A stretch of DNA of 17,844 nt from Syntrophaceae bacterium UBA2208 (lineage in GTDB: Bacteria > Desulfobacterota > BSN033 > UBA1163): positions 10,430 through 28,273 of the forward strand of contig DCUS01000180.1 in assembly GCA_002327885.1 (NCBI GenBank). Direction: 5' to 3'. The notes under the pieces are model-generated. The model did not search any database and had not been told where the DNA came from. It was given only the letters and a program-made list of their open reading frames with translations. How positions within the stretch are numbered: the stretch's first letter is position 1; each line of letters starts with the position of its first letter. Positions 6,354 to 13,522 of the stretch are shown here, piece by piece. Made by a program: the position numbers and the translations under genes.

Positions 6354-7007
6354 TTAAACGGGCGTTTCGTCTAATAGACGGGTGATTTGATCAAAAATTT
6401 GATCGGGCCCACCCATTCCCTGGATTGAGCGAAGTGCTTTTTTCTCCCGGTAATACTGAATAAGGGGGGCGGTTTGCTTCTCATACTCCTTCAACCGTGT
6501 TCGGATGGTCTCTTCTTTGTCGTCTGACCGTTGGTAGAGCGTTCCCCCGCACCGATCGCAAATTCCTTCCTTTTTGGAGGGTTGAAAAAGGAGGTGAAAC
6601 ATTGCCCCGCAGTTTTTACAGGTCCTTCTCCCGGTTAGGCGGCGCACCAATTCTTCGGGATCGACCTCAATGTTGATGACATGGTCAATCTTCTTCCCGA
6701 TCTTGGTGAGGATGGGTTCAAGTGCTTCGGCTTGAGGAATCGTCCTTGGAAATCCGTCGAGAATAAAGCCGGGATCGCAATCCTTTGCCTTCAAACGCTC
6801 TTCAATGATTCCGATGACGATTTCATCAGGGACGAGCTGCCCTTGATCCATAAATTCCTTCGCCTTGATCCCCAGAGGGGTAATTTCTTTCACCGCGGCC
6901 CTCAAAATATCACCGGTAGAGATCTGAGGGATACGGGAGCGTTCCGCCATCCTCTGAGCCTGAGTTCCTTTTCCTGCCCCAGGAGGACCCAATAGTATGA
7001 GATTCAT
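6354..7007 (-). CDS. adk: Adenylate kinase, zinc-LID type
   Basis: The enzyme interconverts ATP + AMP and 2 ADP in the cytoplasm. The 217 residues show the P-loop GPPGAGKGTQ (7-16), the AMP-binding TGD and the DGFPRT motif (84-89), and a long LID domain. The LID carries four cysteines C130-X2-C133 and C150-X2-C153, the structural zinc site found in Gram-positive and many other adenylate kinases. The ATG at 7007 follows AAGGA by 8 bases. The gap to secY is 12 bases. Placement between secY and infA is typical of the spc operon. Confidence 0.98.
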   Translation of the reverse strand: MNLILLGPPGAGKGTQAQRMAERSRIPQISTGDILRAAVKEITPLGIKAKEFMDQGQLVPDEIVIGIIEERLKAKDCDPGFILDGFPRTIPQAEALEPILTKIGKKIDHVINIEVDPEELVRRLTGRRTCKNCGAMFHLLFQPSKKEGICDRCGGTLYQRSDDKEETIRTRLKEYEKQTAPLIQYYREKKALRSIQGMGGPDQIFDQITRLLDETPV

Positions 7008-7019
7008 TTAATTAATCCT

Positions 7020-8348
7020 TCACCCTCTTCTCCCTTTCAACCTTCCTTTTTTCATTAATCCCTCATAGTGTCTTGAGAGCATATGAGCTTCAATCTGCTG
7101 GACGGTGTCCAGGGCCACACCGACTACAATCAAAAGAGAGGTTCCTCCAAAGTAGAAGGAGACATTAAATTTTTGATAAAGAATGGTGGGTAAGACGCAA
7201 ATGGCCGAAACATAAATGGCTCCACCGAGAGTGATCCGAGTGAGCACTTTATCGATATACTCCGCCGTCTTCTGCCCAGGACGGATGCCAGGGATATAAC
7301 CGCCAAATTTTTTCATGTTTTCAGCAACATCATTTGGATTAAAAGTGACGGCTGTATAAAAATAGCAGAAGAAGATGATGAACCCCACATAAAGAAGATT
7401 ATAGAGGAGTGCGCCAGGCCCTAAACTATTGATGATCGATTGAATCCAGGGATGTGCCTCCAGCCAAGGCTTGGGCATAAAATTGGCAATGGTTAAAGGA
7501 AACATCAGAATCGAAGAGGCAAAGATAGGAGGGATGACGCCCGACGTGTTCAACTTGAGGGGGAGATGGGTGCTCTGGCCACCGTAAACCCTCCTCCCGA
7601 CAATCCGCTTCGCGTATTGCACAGGGAGCCTCCGTTGCCCGGTTTCGACAAAGATGATCACCGCGACCACCAATACCATGAGGATGATCAAAAAAAGGAT
7701 GGTGATGATACTCATCTGCCCCACCCTGAAAAGTTCGTAAGTGCTGGCCACGGCATTCGGCATTCTGGCGACGATCCCTGCGAAGATGATCAGGGAGATA
7801 CCGTTCCCGATCCCTCTTTCTGTAATTTGTTCACCCAGCCACATAATGAAAGCCGTCCCGGCGGTGAGGGTGATGACGGTCATGATCCGGAATGACCATC
7901 CTGGATCCATGACGATCATCTCACCGGCGGCCCCTCGCATATTCTCCAACCCAACAGCGATCCCGAATCCCTGGATGATACTGAGGATAACGGTCCCGTA
8001 TCGAGTATATTGAACGATCTTTTTTCTGCCGATTTCCCCCTCTTTTTGGAGTTGGGCGAGATAGGGAATGACCACCGTGAGAAGCTGGAGGATGATTGAG
8101 GCGCTGATATAAGGCATAATCCCCAGGGCAAAAACCGAGAGCCTCTCCAGCGCTCCCCCTGAAAACATATCAATGAGACTGAAAAGCGTTCCCCTCGCCT
8201 GCGCAAAGAAGGAAGCTAAGGCGTCTCCATTGATTCCGGGTGTAGGAATGTGGACACCAATCCGGTAAATAGCCAAAAAACCGAGAGTCCAAAATATTCT
8301 TCTCTTAAGCTCCGGTATTTTGAAGATATTCTGCGCCCCTGAAATCAT
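7020..8348 (-). CDS. secY: Preprotein translocase channel subunit SecY
   Basis: SecY is the inner-membrane protein-conducting channel, acting with SecE, SecG and SecA. The 442-residue sequence shows about ten hydrophobic segments. It begins with a cytoplasmic N terminus (IFKIPELKRRIFWTLGFLAI) and a plug region after TM1, and includes the conserved GIGNGISLIIFAGIVARMP (about 180-198), the QYAKRIVGRRVYGGQSTHLPL loop, and FNPNDVAENMKKFGGYIPGI (about 336-355). The C terminus is basic (MKKGRLKGRRG). The start ATG overlaps the rplO stop by 4 bases (ATGA), indicating translational coupling. Confidence 0.98.
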   Translation of the reverse strand: MISGAQNIFKIPELKRRIFWTLGFLAIYRIGVHIPTPGINGDALASFFAQARGTLFSLIDMFSGGALERLSVFALGIMPYISASIILQLLTVVIPYLAQLQKEGEIGRKKIVQYTRYGTVILSIIQGFGIAVGLENMRGAAGEMIVMDPGWSFRIMTVITLTAGTAFIMWLGEQITERGIGNGISLIIFAGIVARMPNAVASTYELFRVGQMSIITILFLIILMVLVVAVIIFVETGQRRLPVQYAKRIVGRRVYGGQSTHLPLKLNTSGVIPPIFASSILMFPLTIANFMPKPWLEAHPWIQSIINSLGPGALLYNLLYVGFIIFFCYFYTAVTFNPNDVAENMKKFGGYIPGIRPGQKTAEYIDKVLTRITLGGAIYVSAICVLPTILYQKFNVSFYFGGTSLLIVVGVALDTVQQIEAHMLSRHYEGLMKKGRLKGRRG

Positions 8349-8788
8349 GAGCCGATGACCTCCACCCTCCCCGAGACACTTTCCACTTTTTTAAGAGCCG
8401 CCTTGCTGGCTTGATGGACACGGATGGTTAAAGGATGCTGAAGCTCTCCATCCGAGAGAAGTTTTACCGGTCCCTCTTTTTTTAATAGACCCGAATCAAG
8501 AAGGAGGCCGGGTTCTATGACACTATCTTTTGGGAAGCGATTGAGATCTCCCACATGGATGATGGCAAAGTGTTTTTTAAAAGGTGAGCGAAACCCCCTT
8601 TTTGGAAGACGCCGCTGAAGAGGCATCTGTCCTCCCTCAAAACCGGCTTTGGTTCCTCTTCCGGAACGGGCATTCTGGCCCTTGGATCCTTTACAAGCCG
8701 TTTTGCCATGACCGGATCCAATTCCTCTTCCCACCCGTTTTCTCTTTTTTCTTGCTCCCTCCGGAGGTCTTAATTCATCTAATCTCAT
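8345..8788 (-). CDS. rplO: 50S ribosomal protein L15 (uL15)
   Basis: L15 is a late-assembling 50S protein with an extended, glycine/arginine-rich N-terminal arm that threads through 23S rRNA. The 147 residues begin MRLDELRPPEGARKKRKRVG and contain the typical RGIGSGHGKTACKGSKGQNA (about 21-40) and FEGGQMPLQRRLPKRGF (about 50-66). The globular C-terminal domain follows. The ATG at 8788 lies 17 bases after rpmD. The stop overlaps the secY start by 4 bases. Confidence 0.98.
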   Translation of the reverse strand: MRLDELRPPEGARKKRKRVGRGIGSGHGKTACKGSKGQNARSGRGTKAGFEGGQMPLQRRLPKRGFRSPFKKHFAIIHVGDLNRFPKDSVIEPGLLLDSGLLKKEGPVKLLSDGELQHPLTIRVHQASKAALKKVESVSGRVEVIGS

Positions 8789-8805
8789 TAGACATCCCCT
8801 TCAAA

Positions 8806-8985
8806 TCATTCCTTCACTTCTAACAAATGGATAACGCGTTGAATCATTCCACGAATTTCGGGTCGGTCGGGTAAAATCAGGGTTTGATGAAGCCGCCTAA
8901 ACCCGAGGCCTTGAATGGTTTTCCTCTGGTCATCGGTTCGTCCGATCACACTCCTGATCCATTTGACTGTAATCATTCTCTCCAT
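8806..8985 (-). CDS. rpmD: 50S ribosomal protein L30 (uL30)
   Basis: L30 is a small 5S-rRNA-proximal 50S protein. The 59 residues read MERMITVKWIRSVIGRTDDQ and continue with the conserved GLGFRRLHQTLILPDRPEIRGMI (about 26-48), the usual size for bacterial L30. The frame is open further upstream, but ATG 8985 is chosen because AAGGGG stands 6-7 bases before it and it falls 10 bases after the rpsE stop. The alternative Met at residue 4 would place the only GGAG right against the start. It is part of the tight rplR-rpsE-rpmD-rplO run. Confidence 0.93.
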   Translation of the reverse strand: MERMITVKWIRSVIGRTDDQRKTIQGLGFRRLHQTLILPDRPEIRGMIQRVIHLLEVKE

Positions 8986-8995
8986 AGCGATCCCC

Positions 8996-9505
8996 TTAGT
9001 TTTCTGTTGCGGTCTCACGCCTTTTGTCAAGCACCTCTTCAGGAGTCCTCAATTGGTTGATCGCTTGGAGGGTGGCTTTGATCAGGTTGTAAGGATTGTT
9101 TGATCCGAGAGATTTTGTCAGAATATTTTGGATTCCTGCAGACTCAATAATGGCCCTGACGGCGGCGCCCGCAATGACACCCGTCCCCTCGGAGGCTGGT
9201 TTAAGTAAAACCTTTGCTGCTCCAAACTTTCCCATGACCTCATAGGGAATTGTTTTATTGATGATGGGGACTTTGAGCAGGTTCCGTTTCGCATGTTCCA
9301 CTCCTTTACGAATGGCCTCCGGAACTTCATTGGCCTTCCCCAACCCACTCCCTACATGGCCACTGCCATCTCCGACGACCACCAAGGCGCTGAAGCTGAA
9401 TCGTCTGCCCCCCTTTACCACTTTGGCGACTCGGTTGATATGAACCACCCGATCGGTTAATTCCAATGTGCTCGAATCAATTTTTGGCAATTTCACTCCC
9501 TCCAT
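8996..9505 (-). CDS. rpsE: 30S ribosomal protein S5 (uS5)
   Basis: S5 lies at the back of the 30S subunit, helps the helicase-like mRNA entry site with S3 and S4 and affects fidelity. The 169 residues contain the double-stranded-RNA-binding N-terminal S5 domain with VVKGGRRFSFSALVVVGDGS (about 29-48) and GHVGSGLGKANEVPEAIRKG, and the C-terminal domain with GTGVIAGAAVRAIIESAGI. The ATG at 9505 overlaps the rplR stop by one base (TAATG), a sign of translational coupling. The region, size and neighbours are standard for the spc operon. Confidence 0.98.
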   Translation of the reverse strand: MEGVKLPKIDSSTLELTDRVVHINRVAKVVKGGRRFSFSALVVVGDGSGHVGSGLGKANEVPEAIRKGVEHAKRNLLKVPIINKTIPYEVMGKFGAAKVLLKPASEGTGVIAGAAVRAIIESAGIQNILTKSLGSNNPYNLIKATLQAINQLRTPEEVLDKRRETATEN

Positions 9506-9867
9506 TAGAAAATCAAACCACTTGCTCTGGCCGCCTCGGCCAAAGCCTTCACCCTGCCATGATAAAGATATCCACCTCGATCAAAAACCACCTTTTGAAT
9601 CCCCTTTTCAAGGCATTTCTTGGCAATCAGTTCTCCCACTTTTTTTGCAGCTTCCGCATTCCCCGGATAACGAAAACTCCCCTTTAACTCAGGGCTCATC
9701 GTGGATGCGCTCGTGAGTGTTTTTCCCGTTGAGTCCTCAATGGCTTGAGCATAAATATGTTTCAGACTGCGGAACACGTTGAGACGAGGGCGCTCCAGAG
9801 ACCCTATTAAATGGCCCCTTACTCTCTTTCTCCGTTTGGCTCTGGCTAATTTCTTTTGGTCCTTCAA
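9505..9867 (-). CDS. rplR: 50S ribosomal protein L18 (uL18), TTG start
   Basis: L18 binds 5S rRNA and helps attach it to 23S rRNA. The 120-residue protein begins MKDQKKLARAKRRKRVRGHL and contains the typical RPRLNVFRSLKHIYAQAIED (about 27-46) and the C-terminal VVFDRGGYLYHGRVKALAEA with GLIF end. The start is TTG at 9867, with GGAGG (9874-9878) 6 bases before it; no ATG is available at this conserved N terminus. The stop TAA overlaps the rpsE ATG. Upstream is an 89-base gap that contains a GC-rich palindrome. Confidence 0.96.
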   Translation of the reverse strand: MKDQKKLARAKRRKRVRGHLIGSLERPRLNVFRSLKHIYAQAIEDSTGKTLTSASTMSPELKGSFRYPGNAEAAKKVGELIAKKCLEKGIQKVVFDRGGYLYHGRVKALAEAARASGLIF

Positions 9868-9873
9868 AATATT

Positions 9874-9878
9874 CCTCC
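9874..9878 (-). promoter_or_regulatory. Shine-Dalgarno of rplR, deciding a TTG start
   Basis: GGAGG on the minus strand, 6 bases before the TTG at 9867. It lies next to the GC-rich palindrome of this gap. Confidence 0.8.
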
Positions 9879-9894
9879 CCTCCCTGCCCCGCCC

Positions 9895-9912
9895 CTGCCC
9901 GCCGGCTGGTAG
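9895..9912. repeat. GC-rich imperfect palindrome in the rplR-rplF gap
   Basis: CTGCCCGCCGGCTGGTAG matches its own reverse complement at 14 of 18 positions around a GCCGGC core. Composition is far more GC-rich than the surrounding gaps. It resembles the palindrome inside rplC (16831-16852), which also has a CCTGCCCG arm, so the two may be copies of one degenerate repeat family. Confidence 0.5.
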
Positions 9913-9956
9913 GCTCGGTAACGACCGGGACCGGAAGGTGGGGTAGGCCGTTTTTT

Positions 9957-10493
9957 TTAGGCTTTGGTCTTTCCAACTTTCTTGCGGATCCGTTCGCCGA
10001 GATATTTTATCCCTTTTCCTTTATATGGTTCAGGCGGTTTGATCGAACGGAGTTGCGCCGCAACGATTCCCACTTGTTGCTTGTCAATCCCTTTTACTGT
10101 GATCAGGGTTTGTTTTTCTATCTCCACCCGGATCCCTTTTGGGACGGGATAAAGAACCGGATGAGAATACCCCAGGGTGAGCTTGAGGGCGTCCCCTTGA
10201 AGATCGGCCCTAAAACCTACTCCCAGAATCTCTAATTTTTTTTCAAATCCCCGGGTGACCCCTGTGACCATATTAGCGATGAGACTTCGAGCCAACCCTT
10301 GGAGTGCCCTGGAGGTACGCTGGTCATTGGAACGGTGAACAACTATCTTTCCTTCCTCCACCGTAAGCGAAATCCCCGGAGGAAGAGGGTAAGCGAGAAG
10401 ACCCTTGGGTCCACTCACCTCCACCCTGGAGGGGTCGCTGGCCACCTTGACTTCTTTCGGGAGTGCAATAGGCATCCTTCCAATACGAGACAT
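9957..10493 (-). CDS. rplF: 50S ribosomal protein L6 (uL6)
   Basis: L6 sits near the factor-binding site and the sarcin-ricin loop of the 50S subunit. The 178 residues form the duplicated L6 fold. The N-terminal half starts MSRIGRMPIALPKEVKV, and the C-terminal half carries LTLGYSHPVLYPVPKGI (about 116-132) and the signature PPEPYKGKGIKYLGERIRKK (about 152-171). The ATG at 10493 is the conserved L6 start. Both flanking gaps are long and repeat-filled: 89 bases to rplR and 82 bases from rpsH. Confidence 0.98.
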   Translation of the reverse strand: MSRIGRMPIALPKEVKVASDPSRVEVSGPKGLLAYPLPPGISLTVEEGKIVVHRSNDQRTSRALQGLARSLIANMVTGVTRGFEKKLEILGVGFRADLQGDALKLTLGYSHPVLYPVPKGIRVEIEKQTLITVKGIDKQQVGIVAAQLRSIKPPEPYKGKGIKYLGERIRKKVGKTKA

Positions 10494-10511
10494 AACGAAA
10501 CCCCATTTCGT

Positions 10512-10568
10512 ATTTCAGATTTGAGATTTTAGATTTTTCAATCTGAAATCTGAAATCTTCAATCTAAA
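10512..10568. repeat. AGATTTC/GAAATCT hairpin repeat in the rpsH-rplF gap
   Basis: AGATTTGAGATTTTAGATT (10517-10535) is followed after a 4-base loop by AATCTGAAATCTGAAATCT (10540-10558). The arms match at 17 of 19 positions, and one mismatch can be a G-U pair in RNA. Further ATTTCAG/AATCTAAAAT units flank the hairpin. The repeat fills most of the 82-base gap. Confidence 0.85.
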
Positions 10569-10575
10569 ATTATTG

Positions 10576-10974
10576 TTACCAGACATAACACAGAACCTCT
10601 CCGCCGACATCGGCCTGGCGAGCAGATTTATCCGTCAGGATTCCTTTCGGGGTGGAGAGAATTGAAAGTCCTAATCCACTCATGACAGAGGGGATGTTAT
10701 CCTTTTTGACATAGACCCTCCGTCCCGGTTTGCTAACCCTTCGGAGGTGAATCACTTCTTTTCGGTTTGCATCATATTTGAGAAAGATTCGAAGGGTCTC
10801 ATGCTGACGATCGTCGGTCACGATCTTAAAGTTTTTGATAAATCCTTCCTCCTTTAAAATCTTGGCGACCTCTCGTTTCATTTTGGAGGAGGGGAGATCG
10901 ATCTTTTCAAATTTCGCTTTAGACCCGTTGCGAATTCTTGTAAACATATCAGCTATTGGATCGGTCATCGACAT
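10576..10974 (-). CDS. rpsH: 30S ribosomal protein S8 (uS8)
   Basis: S8 is a primary binder of the 16S central domain and, in E. coli, a repressor of the spc operon. The 132-residue product starts MSMTDPIADMFTRIRNG and has the C-terminal RNA-binding signature with RRVYVKKDNIPSVMSGLGLSILSTPKGILTD split over about 85-115, ending with the GGEVLCYVW motif. ATG 10974 is preceded by GGAGG at 8 bases; the second Met at codon 3 is the alternative start. It is separated from rpsN by 16 bases. Confidence 0.97.
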   Translation of the reverse strand: MSMTDPIADMFTRIRNGSKAKFEKIDLPSSKMKREVAKILKEEGFIKNFKIVTDDRQHETLRIFLKYDANRKEVIHLRRVSKPGRRVYVKKDNIPSVMSGLGLSILSTPKGILTDKSARQADVGGEVLCYVW

Positions 10975-10990
10975 ACAAACCCCCTCCCTT

Positions 10991-11176
10991 TCACCAGCTG
11001 GATTTGATCATTCCGGGGATTTCTCCTCGGGAGGCATATTTTCTTAAACAGAGTCGGCACATGTTAAATTTCCGATAATAAGCCCTCGGTCTTCCACAAA
11101 GAGGACATCGATGGTATTCACGCACCTTAAACTTCTGTGGCCTCTGTGCCTTATTCATCAAGGAAAGTTTCGCCAA
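10991..11176 (-). CDS. rpsN: 30S ribosomal protein S14 type Z (uS14), zinc form, TTG start
   Basis: S14 is a 30S head protein near the A and P sites. This is the short, zinc-binding type: 61 residues with C24-X2-C27 and C40-X2-C43 (CPLC and CRLC) and the GEIPGMIKSSW tail. The start is TTG at 11176 with GGAGG (11182-11186) 5 bases upstream. The alternative Met at residue 7 would lose part of the conserved N terminus. It sits between rplE (56-base gap) and rpsH (16-base gap), the standard position. The C+ form matches the zinc forms of S4 and L36 in this operon. Confidence 0.96.
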   Translation of the reverse strand: MAKLSLMNKAQRPQKFKVREYHRCPLCGRPRAYYRKFNMCRLCLRKYASRGEIPGMIKSSW

Positions 11177-11181
11177 TTTTT

Positions 11182-11186
11182 CCTCC
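11182..11186 (-). promoter_or_regulatory. Shine-Dalgarno of rpsN, deciding a TTG start
   Basis: GGAGG on the minus strand followed by five A and then TTG at 11176. Spacing is optimal for this TTG and too far from the internal ATG at codon 7. Confidence 0.8.
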
Positions 11187-11232
11187 TACAATATACTTTT
11201 GCCTCACGCCTTCGGCCTCAACCCTCCAGCGT

Positions 11233-11772
11233 TTAGTTCCTAAAGGGCATTCCTAATAACTTCAGCAGTTCCTTCCCCTCTTCATCGGTTTTCGCCGTGG
11301 TGACGATGACGATGTTCATCCCTTTTATCTTGTCAATCTTATCGTAATGAATTTCCGGAAAGATCAGTTGTTCACGAATCCCTAAAGCATAATTTCCTCT
11401 TCCATCAAAGGACTTTCCGGAGAGTCCTTTAAAGTCTCTGACTCTCGGAAGGGTGACATTCACCAGGCGATTAAAGAACTCGTACATCCGGGCTTTTCGA
11501 AGGGTGACCCTGCATCCAATCGGCATTCCCGTTCTCAATTTGAACTGGGCAATTGATTTTTTTGCCTTTGTAATAACAGGTTTCTGTCCCGTAATTTGAC
11601 TGAGTTCCAGAGCCGCAGAATCGAGAATTTTTATATTCTGGATGGCCTCCCCCAATCCCATATTGATCACGATCTTTTCAAGTTTAGGGACTTCCATCCG
11701 GTTCTTATAGTTGAACCGCTTCATCAGCGCAGGAACGGCTTTTTCCTGATAGATCTTTTTGAGTGTCGCCAT
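11233..11772 (-). CDS. rplE: 50S ribosomal protein L5 (uL5)
   Basis: L5 binds 5S rRNA and contacts the P-site tRNA and the 30S head. The 179 residues are the usual length. Landmarks are MEVPKLEKIVINMGLGEA (about 27-44), KPVITKAKKSIAQFKLR (about 64-80), the RDFKGLSGKSFDGRGNYALG loop (about 112-131) and the end of the fold with NIVIVTTAKTDEEGKELLKL. The ATG at 11772 is preceded by AGGTGA at 4 bases. It lies 8 bases after rplX. Confidence 0.98.
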   Translation of the reverse strand: MATLKKIYQEKAVPALMKRFNYKNRMEVPKLEKIVINMGLGEAIQNIKILDSAALELSQITGQKPVITKAKKSIAQFKLRTGMPIGCRVTLRKARMYEFFNRLVNVTLPRVRDFKGLSGKSFDGRGNYALGIREQLIFPEIHYDKIDKIKGMNIVIVTTAKTDEEGKELLKLLGMPFRN

Positions 11773-11780
11773 TGGATCAC

Positions 11781-12110
11781 CTACTTATCCAAAAGTTCCC
11801 CGCATTTTCGACAGAACCGCGCCTTCTTTCCATCATCCAAAATGCGGTGTCCGATTCGAATCGGTTTATTGCATTTTTCACAGAGGAGCATCACATTGGA
11901 AAGATGAAGGGGTGCTTCTTTTTCCAAAATCCCACCCTGTCTCTGTTTCCCATGAGGTCGAGAATGCCTCTTAACGAAATTGATTTTTTCGATGAGCACC
12001 TTTTCCTTTTCGGGAAGGACTCTTAGGACCCGTCCACTCTTTCCCTTCTCTTTTCCATTCATGACCATCACGAGGTCATTTTTTTTAATGTGATATTTTG
12101 GGACAACCAT
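11781..12110 (-). CDS. rplX: 50S ribosomal protein L24 (uL24)
   Basis: L24 is an early assembly initiator for the 50S subunit and has a KOW motif. The 109 residues begin with HIKKNDLVMVMNGKEKGKSG (about 7-26, the KOW region) and the conserved INFVKRHSRPHGKQRQGGIL (about 43-62). The C-terminal extension carries C77-X2-C80 and C99-X2-C102, probably a zinc ribbon like that seen in many bacterial L24 proteins longer than the E. coli form. The start ATG follows AAAGGAA. It sits between rplN (15-base gap) and rplE (8-base gap). Confidence 0.97.
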   Translation of the reverse strand: MVVPKYHIKKNDLVMVMNGKEKGKSGRVLRVLPEKEKVLIEKINFVKRHSRPHGKQRQGGILEKEAPLHLSNVMLLCEKCNKPIRIGHRILDDGKKARFCRKCGELLDK

Positions 12111-12125
12111 TTTAAATTCCTTTTC

Positions 12126-12494
12126 TTAAAGGACCTCTGGAGCCAAGGAGATGATCTTCATAAATCGTTTGGCTCGAAGTTCCCGGGCTACCGGACCAAA
12201 AATTCGGGTTCCCACAGGATCCCCTTGAGGATTGATGAGGACAGCAGAGTTGTCATCAAATTTGATATAAGAACCATCAGGACGTTTCACCTCTTTCTTC
12301 GTCCTGACAATCACGGCACGAGCCACCTCCCCTTTTTTAATCTTGGAGTTGGGAAGGGCATCTTTAATTGAAACGACGATAATATCCCCTAAGGTGGCAT
12401 ACTTTCGCCGGGTGCCGCCGAGGACTTTAACGCACCCCAATTTTTTCGCTCCCGAATTATCAGCGACTTCGAGAATACTCCGCATCTGAATCAT
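12126..12494 (-). CDS. rplN: 50S ribosomal protein L14 (uL14)
   Basis: L14 forms an intersubunit bridge and is the contact for the RsfS silencing factor. The 122 residues are the canonical length and run from MIQMRSILEVADNSGAKKLG through the conserved GDIIVVSIKDALPNSKIKKG (about 37-56), FDDNSAVLINPQGDPVGTRI and IFGPVARELRAKRFMKIISL to the APEVL end. The ATG at 12494 follows AGGAG at 6 bases. It is 25 bases downstream of rpsQ. Confidence 0.99.
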   Translation of the reverse strand: MIQMRSILEVADNSGAKKLGCVKVLGGTRRKYATLGDIIVVSIKDALPNSKIKKGEVARAVIVRTKKEVKRPDGSYIKFDDNSAVLINPQGDPVGTRIFGPVARELRAKRFMKIISLAPEVL

Positions 12495-12519
12495 GATCTA
12501 CTCCTACGGCGATCATTGG

Positions 12520-12777
12520 TTAAGCAGCCCGCTCAAGGATCTCCTTGACACGCCACCTTTTGTCCTTGCTGAGGGGGCGTGTTTCGATCAATAAGACCTT
12601 GTCTCCGGTATGGCATTCGTTCTTTTCGTCGTGGGCCTTCACCTTCGTCCTCTTCCGGATATATTTTTTATAGACCGGATGAAGGACGAGACGATTGACC
12701 ATAACGATAATGGTCTTATCCATTTTATCGCCCGATACGACACCTGTTAATATCTTTCGTTTGCCTCTCTCTTGCAT
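12520..12777 (-). CDS. rpsQ: 30S ribosomal protein S17 (uS17)
   Basis: S17 is a primary binder of 16S rRNA with an OB-like fold. The 85 residues include KILTGVVSGDKMDKTIIVMV (about 8-27), YKKYIRKRTKVKAHDEKN (about 36-53) and the ETRPLSKDKRWRVKEILERA end (about 65-84), all typical. The ATG at 12777 lies 5 bases after the rpmC stop. It is followed by rplN. Confidence 0.98.
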   Translation of the reverse strand: MQERGKRKILTGVVSGDKMDKTIIVMVNRLVLHPVYKKYIRKRTKVKAHDEKNECHTGDKVLLIETRPLSKDKRWRVKEILERAA

Positions 12778-12782
12778 TGGTT

Positions 12783-12983
12783 TTATTTTCCTTTGTTCAG
12801 AGCCTTTTCTTTAAGAATCGTTTTCACACGAGCCATGTCCCGTTTGACCTGAGGGATCCGCATGACATTTTCCAACTGACCCGTGGCATGCTGGAAACGA
12901 AGATTGAAAAGCTCCTCCCCTAATCCTTTTTCCTTTTCGAGCAGCTCCCCGTCGCTCAGTTGGCGGAGTTCCTTTACCTTCAT
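12783..12983 (-). CDS. rpmC: 50S ribosomal protein L29 (uL29)
   Basis: L29 is a small two-helix protein at the exit tunnel, a docking site for SRP and trigger factor. The 66 residues begin MKVKELRQLSDGELLEKEKG and contain LFNLRFQHATGQLENVMRIP and VKRDMARVKTILKEK, the standard hairpin of helices. Its ATG overlaps the rplP stop by 4 bases (ATGA), so translation is likely coupled. Confidence 0.98.
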   Translation of the reverse strand: MKVKELRQLSDGELLEKEKGLGEELFNLRFQHATGQLENVMRIPQVKRDMARVKTILKEKALNKGK

Positions 12984-13396
12984 AGATGCGTCCCCCTCAT
13001 GATGAACCTTGTATGAATCGGCAATTTATGGGAGGCCAGCAGGAATGCCTCTCTGGCCCTTTCTTCAGGAACCCCTTCCATTTCATAAAGAATCCGGCCA
13101 GGGCGGATGACGGCCACCCAGTCTTCCGGGGTGCCTTTCCCTTTTCCCATCCTGGTCTCAGCAGGTTTTTTGGTGATGGGTTTGTCCGGGAAGATACGGA
13201 TCCAGATCCGACCTGTACGCTTGATGAATCGCGTCATAGCAATACGTGCGGCTTCGATCTGACGGGAGGTCAACCAACCGCATTCGATGGCCTGAAGTCC
13301 GAAGTCACCAAAATTGAGAGTATTTCCTCGGGAAGCGACGCCTCTTCTCTTTCCCTTTTGTTGTTTTCGATATTTCGTTTTTTTCGGCATCAACAT
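12980..13396 (-). CDS. rplP: 50S ribosomal protein L16 (uL16)
   Basis: L16 organises the A-site tRNA-binding region of the 50S subunit and is a late assembly protein. The 138 residues begin MLMPKKTKYRKQQKGKRRGV and carry the conserved TGRIWIRIFPDKPITKKPAE (about 56-75) and the loop ETRMGKGKGTPEDWVAVIRPG (about 75-95). The ATG at 13396 is followed by a second Met at codon 3. The 126-base gap upstream, before rpsC, holds a GGAAT-type inverted repeat. Confidence 0.98.
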   Translation of the reverse strand: MLMPKKTKYRKQQKGKRRGVASRGNTLNFGDFGLQAIECGWLTSRQIEAARIAMTRFIKRTGRIWIRIFPDKPITKKPAETRMGKGKGTPEDWVAVIRPGRILYEMEGVPEERAREAFLLASHKLPIHTRFIMRGTHL

Positions 13397-13420
13397 AAAA
13401 CTTCGTCCCCTTAGGAAGAG

Positions 13421-13508
13421 TGGAATGATGGAATGTTGGAAAATTGGATTTATAAAAATAAGTTGGTTTTTTTACATTATTCCATCTTTCCAGTATTCCA
13501 TGATTCCA
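13421..13508. repeat. GGAAT/ATTCC inverted repeat in the rpsC-rplP gap
   Basis: The left arm TGGAATGATGGAATGTTGGA and following bases (13421-13449) pairs with the right arm 13479-13508, which has three ATTCCA units. The arms are about 30 bases long, with most positions complementary and a central T-rich stretch as the loop. It fills most of the 126-base gap and is unlike its coding neighbours. Confidence 0.78.
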
Positions 13509-13522
13509 AAATTATCATTGGA

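Noticed and set aside
8986..9030. Longer L30 beginning MTKGVRPQQ
   Set aside because: It overlaps the 3' end of rpsE and adds 15 residues not found in L30; ATG 8985 has a proper Shine-Dalgarno.
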